From positions 1 through 19,440 of the forward strand of contig USEU01000039.1 in NCBI GenBank assembly GCA_900553805.1: a stretch of 19,440 nt of DNA, given 5' to 3'. Made by a program: the position numbers and the translations under genes. This document shows positions 13,762 through 19,440 of this stretch, piece by piece. The notes beneath the pieces are model-generated. The model was not told the DNA's origin. It saw nothing but the letters and a program-made list of their open reading frames with translations, and did not search any database. The DNA comes from an uncultured Eubacteriales bacterium. GTDB lineage: Bacteria > Bacillota > Clostridia > Oscillospirales > Oscillospiraceae. The first letter of the stretch is position 1, and every line of letters begins with the position of its first letter.

Positions 13762-15603
13762 ATGAGGATCCTGTTTGACAGCAAGAAGGCGGAGTTCAAG
13801 ACGCCCTTTGGATGCCTTTGCCCCGGGGAGGGGTGCACGCTGCATGTGCATATCCCGTCCGCCGTGGGCACCCGGCGGGCGGAGCTCGTGCTGTGCTATG
13901 AGGACGGCAGCCCCGCCCGGTATCTGGAGATGTTCCGCCGGGAGCAGCGGGGGGATTACGATATCTACGAGGGGGAATTCTCCCTCTTCGCCCCCGGCCT
14001 GTACTTCTATTATTTCCAGATCCACGGCATGCACGGCATGTTCCGCCTGTTCAAGCAGGGGGACGACACCAATATGGAGGAGGGCGGCCTCTGGCAGGTC
14101 AGCTGCGTCAGCCCGGACTTTACCACCCCGGACTGGGCCAAGGGCGCGGTGATCTATCAGATTTTCCCGGACCGCTTCCACCGCACCGGCAGCTGCGACC
14201 TCACCGGCAAGCTCCAGCCCTACACCATCCACCGCCACTGGAGCGAGGACGTGGACTGGGCCCCGGACGAGAACGGCATCATCCAGAACAACGATTTCTT
14301 CGGCGGCAATTTCCGGGGCATCACCGACAAGCTGGATTACATCGCCGGCCTGGGGGTGACCCTGATCTACCTGAACCCCATCTGCAAGGCCTTCTCCAAC
14401 CACCGCTACGACACCGGCGACTACAAGACCCCCGACCCCATGCTGGGCACCGAGGCGGACTTCGCCCGGCTGTGCAGCGCCGCCCACGTCCGGGGCATCC
14501 GGGTGATCCTGGACGGGGTGTTCTCCCACACCGGCTCCAACAGCCTGTATTTTGACCGCAATCGGACCTTCGGCGGCATGGGCGCCTACTGCCGCCAGGA
14601 TTCGCCCTATTATAACTGGTACACCTTCTATCACTGGCCGGACAATTACCACTCCTGGTGGGATTTCGACACCCTGCCCACGGTGAACAAGATGCACCCG
14701 GACTTTATCAAATACATCATCACGGACGACGACAGCGTCCTGGCCCACTGGCTCCGGCTGGGGGCGGACGGCTTCCGCCTGGACGTGGCGGACGAGCTGC
14801 CCGACGAGTTCATCCGCATGCTCCATGACCGCCTGCGCCAGCTGAAGCCCGACGGGCTGCTGATGGGCGAGGTGTGGGAGGACGCCTCCAACAAGACCGC
14901 CTACGGCCACCGCCGCCGCTACTTCACCAACGGCGAATTGGACAGCGTGATGAATTACCCCTTCCGCACCGCCATCCTGGACTTCATGCGGGGCCGGGAC
15001 GACGGCCGGAACCTGCGGGAGACGGTGCTGTCCATTGTGGAAAATTACCCCGCCCAGGTGGTGGCCTGCAACATGAACCTGCTGGGCAGCCACGATACCC
15101 CCCGCATCCTCACCGCCCTGGTGGACGATTTCGACGGCAGCCGGGAGGAAAAGGCCCGCCGCCGCCTGAGCCGCAACCAGCTGGAGGTGGCCCGGGACCG
15201 GCTGCTGATGGCCTCCTTCCTGCAATTCACCCTGCCCGGCTCCCCCAGCATCTACTATGCCGACGAGGCGGGCATGGAGGGCTATAAGGACCCCTTCAAC
15301 CGCCGCACCTACCCCTGGGGCCATGAGGACCGGGAACTGCTGGCCCATTTCCGCTGCCTGGGCGCGCTGCGCGCCCGCCACGCCGCCCTGCGCCGGGGCG
15401 ACATTCAGTTCACCCTGGCCGCCGACCGGCACCTGGCCTTTACCCGCACCTGGCAGGACGAGACGGTGCGCATCTATATCAACCGCAGCGGCGACGCCTG
15501 GGACATCCCCGTCGGCCGGGTCCTCTTCGGCCGGAACCTGCAAACCGTCGCCCCGGACAGCCTCACCCTGGCCCCCCGCGGCTTCTGTATGGTGGTGAAA
15601 TAA
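13762..15603 (+). CDS. Cytoplasmic GH13 alpha-glycosidase (neopullulanase/maltogenic amylase-like)
   Basis: A 613-residue glycoside hydrolase family 13 enzyme, expected to cleave alpha-1,4 (perhaps also alpha-1,6) bonds in maltodextrins, glycogen or pullulan fragments. There is no signal sequence, so it acts inside the cell. An N-terminal beta-sandwich (about 1-120) of the kind found in neopullulanases and cyclomaltodextrinases precedes the barrel, which opens KGAVIYQIFPDRF (127-139). The conserved regions are DGVFSH (251-256), GFRLDVAD with the nucleophile Asp341 (337-344), GEVWED with the acid/base Glu370 (369-374) and GSHDTPRI with Asp445 (442-449). A short all-beta C-terminal domain follows. 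The ATG at 13762 has an AAGGAAA site about 8 nt upstream. It ends one base before the next ATG and is co-translated with the small Cys-rich protein. Exact substrate cannot be told from sequence. Confidence 0.92.
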   Translation: MRILFDSKKAEFKTPFGCLCPGEGCTLHVHIPSAVGTRRAELVLCYEDGSPARYLEMFRREQRGDYDIYEGEFSLFAPGLYFYYFQIHGMHGMFRLFKQGDDTNMEEGGLWQVSCVSPDFTTPDWAKGAVIYQIFPDRFHRTGSCDLTGKLQPYTIHRHWSEDVDWAPDENGIIQNNDFFGGNFRGITDKLDYIAGLGVTLIYLNPICKAFSNHRYDTGDYKTPDPMLGTEADFARLCSAAHVRGIRVILDGVFSHTGSNSLYFDRNRTFGGMGAYCRQDSPYYNWYTFYHWPDNYHSWWDFDTLPTVNKMHPDFIKYIITDDDSVLAHWLRLGADGFRLDVADELPDEFIRMLHDRLRQLKPDGLLMGEVWEDASNKTAYGHRRRYFTNGELDSVMNYPFRTAILDFMRGRDDGRNLRETVLSIVENYPAQVVACNMNLLGSHDTPRILTALVDDFDGSREEKARRRLSRNQLEVARDRLLMASFLQFTLPGSPSIYYADEAGMEGYKDPFNRRTYPWGHEDRELLAHFRCLGALRARHAALRRGDIQFTLAADRHLAFTRTWQDETVRIYINRSGDAWDIPVGRVLFGRNLQTVAPDSLTLAPRGFCMVVK

Positions 15604-15604
15604 C

Positions 15605-15787
15605 ATGGAACAAGAGCTCTTTTTCACCGGCTACTGCCGCCGGATCGACCAAAGCCGCATGGTCTGCGCCGTCCTCACCGCCGCCGCCCTGGAAGAATGC
15701 GACTGCTGCTACGGCAGCTGCGTCTACCAGCCGGAATGCCCCGTCGCCAAACAAATCACCGAGGCCATTGAAAAGGCGGGGGCATAA
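15605..15787 (+). CDS. Small cysteine-rich protein coupled to the GH13 gene
   Basis: A 60-residue protein with seven cysteines at 11, 21, 32, 34, 35, 39 and 45, four of them within CDCCYGSC (32-39) and another in ECPVAKQI. The start ATG lies one base after the glycosidase stop codon, in the same transcript, which strongly supports a real gene. The cysteine spacing suggests a metal (zinc or iron) site, but no named family is certain; similar short proteins with a TGYCR opening and a YGSC-xxxPxC core seem to recur in Oscillospiraceae (a recollection, not checked). No signal sequence or membrane helix is present, so it should be cytoplasmic. Its link to glycan metabolism is by position only. Confidence 0.7.
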   Translation: MEQELFFTGYCRRIDQSRMVCAVLTAAALEECDCCYGSCVYQPECPVAKQITEAIEKAGA

Positions 15788-15845
15788 AAACACGACAGAT
15801 CGCGCCCCCTGCAAACAAATTTGTGAGCGTGCAATCGTCGTGTTT
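15786..15845. repeat. Imperfect palindrome with the TTTGTTTGCAGGGG module
   Basis: Outer arms AAACACGAC (about 15787-15796) and GTCGTGTTT (about 15837-15845) are inverted. Inside, on the minus strand, AAATTTGTTTGCAGGGG recalls the sequence before the 29-bp repeat at 8656. It lies between the Cys-rich gene and the aspS promoter and may be a loose terminator. Confidence 0.4.
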
Positions 15846-15860
15846 GAAGAGTATCCCGTA

Positions 15861-15889
15861 TTGACATTTTTAAAGCGGTGTGAGAAAAT
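15861..15889 (+). promoter_or_regulatory. aspS promoter
   Basis: A perfect TTGACA (15861-15866), a 17-bp spacer and GAAAAT (15884-15889) with TG one base before it (extended -10). The leader to the aspS start would be about 32 nt. Confidence 0.65.
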
Positions 15890-15927
15890 AGGGGCACCGA
15901 ATTTTACAGACAAGAGAGGCTTTGTTT

Positions 15928-17700
15928 ATGAAGCAATCCAGAACCCATACCTGCGGCCAGCTGCGCATTGGCGATGTGGGCCGGCAGGTCACCCTGGTCG
16001 GCTGGCTGGAAAACGTCCGGGAGGTCGGCTCCAATTTCGCGTTCCTGGTCCTGCGGGATTACTACGGCACCACCCAGGTGGTGGTGGAGACCGAGGACAT
16101 GATGAAGCTGGTCAAGCCCATCAACAAGGAGTCCACCATTTCCGTCACCGGCACCGTCCGGGAGCGGGAGAGCAAGAACCCCAAGCTGCCCACCGGCGAC
16201 ATCGAGGTGGTGCCCACGGACATCCAGGTGCTGGGCAAGTGCTTCCACAACCAGCTGCCCTTTGAGATCAACAAGAGCCGGGATGCCGACGAGAACACCC
16301 GCCTGAAATACCGCTTCCTGGACCTGCGCAATCCCGCCGTCAAATCCAACATCGTGCTGCGCTGCCAGGTGGTGGCCGAGCTGCGCAAGCGCATGACCGA
16401 CCTGGGCTTCCTGGAGATCACCACCCCCATCCTCACCTCCTCCAGCCCCGAGGGCGCGCGGGACTATCTGGTGCCCGCCCGGAACCACCCCGGCAAATTC
16501 TACGCCCTGCCCCAGGCCCCCCAGCAGTTCAAGCAGCTGCTGATGACCTCCGGCTTTGACAAATACTTCCAGATCGCCCCCTGCTTCCGGGATGAGGACG
16601 CCCGGGCCGACCGTACCCCCGGCGAATTCTATCAGCTGGATATGGAGATGGCCTTCGCCTCCCAGGAGGACGTGCTGGAGACCCTGGAGACCGTCTTGCA
16701 GCCGGTCTATGAGAAGTTCGGCAAGTTCCACCGGGTGGCCCAGGCTCCCTGGCGGCACATCCCCTATAACGAGGCCATGGAGCGCTACGGCTCCGACAAG
16801 CCCGACCTGCGCATCGACCTGGAAATCCGGGACATTTCCGACGTGGTGCAGGGCTGCGGCTTCGGCCCCTTCGAGGGCGCGGTGGTCAAGGCCGTGGCGG
16901 TGGAGGATTTCAATCAGCCCCGCAAGTGGATCGACAAGTTGCTGACCGACGTAGAGGTCCAGACCGGCAGCAAGGCCTGCTGGGTCAAGGTGGACGAAAG
17001 TGGCAATCTCACCGGCGGCATCTCCAAATTCCTGGGCGAGTGCGGCGAAGCGCTGAAGGAGCGCCTGGGCCTGAAGCCCGGCAGCTTTGTGTGCATGGCC
17101 GCGGGGAAGAAGTCCGCCGCCCAGAAGACCGCGGGCGTCATCCGCACCCTGCTGGGCCGCCGCGTTCCCGGCCACTTCGACGAGGAGCAGTACGCCCTGT
17201 GCTGGATCGTGGACTTCCCCATGTACGAGATCGGCGAGGAATCCGGCCAGCTGGAATTCTGCCACAACCCCTTCTCCATGCCCCAGGGCGGCCTGAAGGC
17301 CCTGGAGGATGCCGAGGGCGATACCGAGAAGCTGCTGGCCGTCAACGCCAACCAGTACGACCTGGTGTGCAACGGCTATGAGTGCGCCTCCGGCGCGGTG
17401 CGGAACCACGACCCGGAGATCATGGTCAAGGCCTTCCAGATGGTGGGTCTGGGCGAGGAGGCCGTCAAGGCCAAGTTCCCCGCCATGTACAACGCCTTCA
17501 CCTACGGCGCGCCCCCCCATGCCGGCGCGGCCCCCGGTGTGGACCGTCTGATCATGATGCTCACCGGCGAGGAGAGCATCCGGGAGGTCATCACCTTCCC
17601 CATGAACAAGAACGCCCAGGACCTGATGATGGGCGCCCCCAGCACCGTCGACCAGAAGCAGCTGGACGACGTGCACATCGCGCTGAAGACAGAAGAGTAA
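15928..17700 (+). CDS. aspS: Aspartyl-tRNA synthetase
   Basis: A 590-residue class IIb aminoacyl-tRNA synthetase that charges tRNA-Asp (and tRNA-Asn if non-discriminating). The N-terminal OB-fold anticodon domain (about 8-105) contains LVGWLENVREVG and LRDYYGTTQVV. The catalytic core has ALPQAPQQFKQLLM (193-206), class II motif 2 FRDEDARADR (220-229) and motif 3 GVDRL with Arg540. The length and an insert between motifs 2 and 3 (about 290-400) mark the bacterial type with a GAD domain. The ATG at 15928 is chosen over an in-frame TTG at 15922 because GAGAGG (15914-15919) lies 8 nt upstream. It has its own promoter. The OB fold departs from the common bacterial RRRD-GG pattern; whether that matters for tRNA choice cannot be judged here. 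Confidence 0.95.
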   Translation: MKQSRTHTCGQLRIGDVGRQVTLVGWLENVREVGSNFAFLVLRDYYGTTQVVVETEDMMKLVKPINKESTISVTGTVRERESKNPKLPTGDIEVVPTDIQVLGKCFHNQLPFEINKSRDADENTRLKYRFLDLRNPAVKSNIVLRCQVVAELRKRMTDLGFLEITTPILTSSSPEGARDYLVPARNHPGKFYALPQAPQQFKQLLMTSGFDKYFQIAPCFRDEDARADRTPGEFYQLDMEMAFASQEDVLETLETVLQPVYEKFGKFHRVAQAPWRHIPYNEAMERYGSDKPDLRIDLEIRDISDVVQGCGFGPFEGAVVKAVAVEDFNQPRKWIDKLLTDVEVQTGSKACWVKVDESGNLTGGISKFLGECGEALKERLGLKPGSFVCMAAGKKSAAQKTAGVIRTLLGRRVPGHFDEEQYALCWIVDFPMYEIGEESGQLEFCHNPFSMPQGGLKALEDAEGDTEKLLAVNANQYDLVCNGYECASGAVRNHDPEIMVKAFQMVGLGEEAVKAKFPAMYNAFTYGAPPHAGAAPGVDRLIMMLTGEESIREVITFPMNKNAQDLMMGAPSTVDQKQLDDVHIALKTEE

Positions 17701-17708
17701 ACGCCCCG

Positions 17709-17729
17709 GCCTCCCCTTTCGGGGGAGGC
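17709..17729 (+). terminator. Possible weak terminator of aspS
   Basis: Perfect 8-bp arms GCCTCCCC/GGGGAGGC around a 5-nt loop start 9 bp after the aspS stop codon. No T-run follows on the plus strand, so termination would be inefficient or depend on the next palindrome. It is also one of the GGGG-rich palindromes of the repeat family. Confidence 0.35.
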
Positions 17730-17744
17730 GGCGCGCGGAATACT

Positions 17745-17798
17745 AAAAAACAAGGCGAATTCGTACAGTCCGAAACGGACATTGTACGGATTCGCCTT
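17745..17798 (-). terminator. Repeat palindrome acting as terminator of nrdR-SdpI unit
   Basis: The palindrome 17752-17798 pairs AAGGCGAATTCGTACA-GTCCG with CGGAC-ATTGTACGGATTCGCCTT (about 21 bp, one mismatch, a 2-nt bulge, 3-nt loop). On the minus strand it is followed by six T (17750-17745), giving a strong intrinsic terminator 44 bp after the stop codon of the SdpI-family gene. Its arms are the same AAGGCGAATTCGTACA unit that appears in the 257-bp repeats and, diverged, in the 363-bp element. Confidence 0.75.
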
Positions 17799-17799
17799 T

Positions 17800-17829
17800 G
17801 TACATTGAATGGAATGCACCCCGTCGTGA
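17800..17829 (+). repeat. TTGAATGG...CCCCGTCGTGA repeat, copy 3
   Basis: GTACATTGAATGGAATGC followed by ACCCCGTCGTGA. It matches the inverted copy at about 11770-11812 with only a few differences and lies directly next to the terminator palindrome. Confidence 0.6.
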
Positions 17830-17842
17830 ATGTATGGGCCGC

Positions 17843-18361
17843 TCAGGTGGGGCGGCGTTTTTTTCTTCTGCGGGTGCCGTTGTAGTCGTAGGTGTACATG
17901 GTGACGCCGTTGATGGCGGCGATGGCCAGCAGGGCCAGGATGCCCTGCCACAGCAGGCATTTGGCGGCCAGCCAGGCCATGTCCATGGGGGCACGGGAGG
18001 ACAGGGTCATGGCGATGAGCAGCATCACAATGGTGAGCGCCAGCCCCAGCCCGGCGAATACCAGCCCGGCCAGGCGCTGGGTGTGCCGCCAGGCGGACAC
18101 GCTGCCCATGCCGAAGGCGGTGCGGTAGCCGAAGTAATAGTTGGCCTCCTTGGGGGCGAAGAACAGATAGGCCAGGCCCATGCCCAGCATGACCAGCGGG
18201 GCGATGAGGATGGCGATGGTGCACACCAGCTGCACCTTGCCCACGATGGTATCGATGTCCGGCAGCAGCGCGGCGGGGTCAAAGCCGTCCAGCAGCTGCT
18301 TGATGGCTTTGATGTCGATATCGACGGGCAGCTCGGTGGCTGCGGTGGATGATAAGAACAT
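17843..18361 (-). CDS. SdpI/YfhL-family membrane protein
   Basis: A 172-residue membrane protein with three helices (about 45-68, 96-119, 128-152) and a basic tail (GTRRRKKRRPT). Between helices 1 and 2 the segment NYYFGYRTAFGMGSVSAWRH (74-93) fits the SdpI/YfhL family signature (N-x3-GYRT ... S-x2-W). In Bacillus subtilis SdpI protects against the SdpC toxin, but most family members have no known role; no SdpC-like gene or ArsR-type regulator is visible here, so immunity should not be assumed. Its ATG (18361-18359) shares one base with the nrdR stop codon, and its GGAGG ribosome site (18373-18369) lies inside the nrdR end, so the two are translationally coupled. Residues 1-40 are unusual for the family: a soluble, acidic stretch before the first helix. 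Confidence 0.82.
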   Translation of the reverse strand: MFLSSTAATELPVDIDIKAIKQLLDGFDPAALLPDIDTIVGKVQLVCTIAILIAPLVMLGMGLAYLFFAPKEANYYFGYRTAFGMGSVSAWRHTQRLAGLVFAGLGLALTIVMLLIAMTLSSRAPMDMAWLAAKCLLWQGILALLAIAAINGVTMYTYDYNGTRRRKKRRPT

Positions 18362-18816
18362 TATTTTTCCTCCAGATATTTGCTGATTTCCCGCATGAAG
18401 CTGCTGGCGTCCTGGAAGCGGTGATAGATGGAGGCGAAGCGGATATAGGCCACCTCGTCCACGGGCTTGAGCCGCTCCATTACCATTTCGCCCAGCCGGT
18501 CGGTGCTGATCTCCCGCTCCAGACTGTTCTGGATGGTCTGCTCGATCTCGGTGGCGATGCGTTCCAGGTCGTCCACGTCCACCCGCCGCTTGTCGAAGGC
18601 GCGGATCATGCTGTTGATGATCTTGTTGCGGTCGAAGTTCTGGCGGGAGCCGTTGCGCTTGACCACGATGATGGGCATGGTCTCCACGATCTCATAGGTG
18701 GTAAAGCGCCGCTGGCAGCCCATGCATTCCCGCCGCCTGCGGATGCTCAGCCCGTCGTCGGAATGACGGGAGTCCACGACCTTGCTTTCCTGTTCTCCGC
18801 AGAAAGGACATTTCAT
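18361..18816 (-). CDS. nrdR: Transcriptional repressor NrdR
   Basis: A 151-residue NrdR, the ATP/dATP-sensing repressor of ribonucleotide reductase genes. A zinc ribbon with Cys3, Cys6, Cys31 and Cys34 carries the DNA-contacting SIRRRREC stretch (24-31), followed by an ATP-cone domain (about 49-139) with VVKRNGSRQNFDRNKI (51-66) and the VAYIRFASIYHRF helix (122-134). The length is exactly that of the family. NrdR binds paired boxes upstream of nrd operons; no such pair or nrd gene is visible in this window. The ATG at 18816 has only a weak ribosome site. A clear promoter lies at 18850-18878, and the downstream SdpI-family gene overlaps by one base. Confidence 0.97.
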   Translation of the reverse strand: MKCPFCGEQESKVVDSRHSDDGLSIRRRRECMGCQRRFTTYEIVETMPIIVVKRNGSRQNFDRNKIINSMIRAFDKRRVDVDDLERIATEIEQTIQNSLEREISTDRLGEMVMERLKPVDEVAYIRFASIYHRFQDASSFMREISKYLEEK

Positions 18817-18849
18817 GGCGGATCACGCCCTTTTCGTCAAATTTACCAT

Positions 18850-18878
18850 ATTATAGCAGACTCCGGGCAAACTGTCCA
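18850..18878 (-). promoter_or_regulatory. nrdR promoter
   Basis: On the minus strand TGGACA (18878-18873) and a perfect TATAAT (18855-18850) are separated by exactly 17 bp. The leader would be about 27 nt. It diverges from the promoter at 18919-18947. Confidence 0.7.
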
Positions 18879-18918
18879 GCTTTTTTTCCGACTGATGCCG
18901 GGAAACGGCGGTTTTCCC

Positions 18919-18947
18919 TTGCAATTTTCCGGGATTTGGGGTAGAAT
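18919..18947 (+). promoter_or_regulatory. Promoter of the small membrane protein gene
   Basis: TTGCAA (18919-18924) and TAGAAT (18942-18947) are spaced exactly 17 bp. The predicted leader is about 29 nt and contains the AGGAG ribosome site. Confidence 0.65.
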
Positions 18948-18982
18948 AGCAGAACAAATCCGCATTTCAGAGGAGACCTTCC

Positions 18983-19381
18983 ATGAAACGATCGACGCTT
19001 TGGCTGCTTTGGGGCGTTTTCTATATTATCTGCGCCGGGCTGGGCTTTATACCCGAGCCGTCGGGAATGGTGCGGGCCATGCTGTTTTTGCTGGCGCTGC
19101 TGTTCTTCGTGCCCCCGGCGGTGCTGCTGCACGAAGCCCGGCGGGCTGCCGACCGTGAGACCCTGCGCCGCCTGCGCCGCATTGCCGCGGCGTCCCTGGG
19201 GCTGACGCTGGCGCTGCTCATCGGCAACATTCTGGCGGTGCTGGGCGGCACGGCGCTGGACACGCCCCTGCACATCGCCCTGGGCCTGGTGTCCGCTCCC
19301 ATGTTTTGCAGCAACTACTGGGTGGTGTCTCTCTTCCTCTGGGCCGTCCTGCTGATGGCCTCTTTTGTGAAAAAGAAATAA
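18983..19381 (+). CDS. Small four-helix membrane protein of unknown function
   Basis: A 132-residue membrane protein I do not recognise. Four hydrophobic segments are visible (about 6-23, 30-50, 67-90, 108-129), separated by an arginine-rich loop (EARRAADRETLRRLRR, 51-66) that should be cytoplasmic, placing both termini inside. No catalytic motif stands out. The ATG at 18983 is 7 nt after AGGAG (18971-18975) and follows a good promoter, so the gene is probably expressed. It is divergent from nrdR and spaced by 166 bp. Repeat DNA begins right after its stop codon. Confidence 0.8.
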   Translation: MKRSTLWLLWGVFYIICAGLGFIPEPSGMVRAMLFLLALLFFVPPAVLLHEARRAADRETLRRLRRIAAASLGLTLALLIGNILAVLGGTALDTPLHIALGLVSAPMFCSNYWVVSLFLWAVLLMASFVKKK

Positions 19382-19385
19382 CGCT

Positions 19386-19422
19386 CTCGCTGCCCCCTTT
19401 GGGGGTGGTGCTCCGCGCAGCG
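19386..19422 (-). repeat. Fragment of the GGGG-rich palindromic repeat
   Basis: CTCGCTGCCCCCTTTGGGGG and the following GCTCCGCGCAGCG recall 13440-13475 inside the right 257-bp repeat. The window ends shortly afterward, so the full extent of this copy is unknown. Confidence 0.5.
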
Positions 19423-19440
19423 AATCAAGATAGCAATGAT

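Noticed and set aside
13636..15627. A 663-codon minus-strand frame across the GH13 gene
   Set aside because: Antisense shadow of a gene whose catalytic residues are all present; its ends run into repeat DNA.
15904..17676. A 590-codon minus-strand frame across aspS
   Set aside because: Antisense shadow of aspS, with no ribosome site or domain motif of its own.
17843..18361. Toxin-immunity function (SdpI proper)
   Set aside because: Only the membrane-family signature is present; no toxin, maturation or regulator genes are nearby.
1..19440. Prophage, integrative element or genomic island
   Set aside because: No integrase, transposase, phage or conjugation genes; the genes are housekeeping or envelope genes of uniform base composition.

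Overview
The window looks like a chromosomal segment of a GC-rich gut-type Clostridia bacterium, most likely of the Oscillospiraceae/Ruminococcaceae kind. This is inferred from AGGAGG-type ribosome sites, sigma-A-like promoters, an ATP-type PEP carboxykinase, a YitT/CapA/SdpI gene complement, and intergenic spaces packed with GC-rich palindromic repeats. Genes are tightly packed housekeeping genes. No transposase, integrase, tRNA, rRNA or CRISPR array is visible.

Layout, left to right. Positions 1-607 (minus) hold the N-terminal part of pckA, cut by the window edge. An intergenic stretch with two outward-facing promoters follows, then a one-pass membrane protein of unknown function (1067-1708, plus). 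A 0.6-kb tangle of repeats (1709-2321) leads into a two-gene plus-strand unit: a membrane-anchored trypsin-like protease (2322-3299) and a protein with an extracytoplasmic VWA domain, one membrane helix, a long Pro/Glu/Ala-rich linker and a cytoplasmic FHA domain (3300-5639). Next is a minus-strand galE-rqcH pair (8522-5747), then guaB (10276-8771, minus), an IMP dehydrogenase very like the enzyme of the protist Tritrichomonas foetus.

From 10341 to 13657 two 257-bp inverted repeats, about 97% identical by eye, bracket a divergent pair: a YitT-family membrane protein (minus) and a CapA-like membrane-anchored protein (plus) whose usual Asn-His metal motif is replaced. Between the two genes lies a 169-bp element made of consecutive hairpins. 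A 46-bp version with almost the same ends sits behind rqcH. A cytoplasmic GH13 glycosidase with a coupled 60-residue Cys-rich protein (13762-15787) and aspS (15928-17700) follow on the plus strand. The right end carries nrdR and an SdpI-family membrane protein overlapping by one base (minus), and a divergent small membrane protein (18983-19381).

The strongest candidates for something not well described are the protease/VWA-FHA pair, which looks like a trans-membrane sensing module, and the modular intergenic repeats. The repeats recur in inverted orientation, bracket genes, sit in a 5' leader and in one case serve as a terminator. All identities are by eye; no database search was possible.
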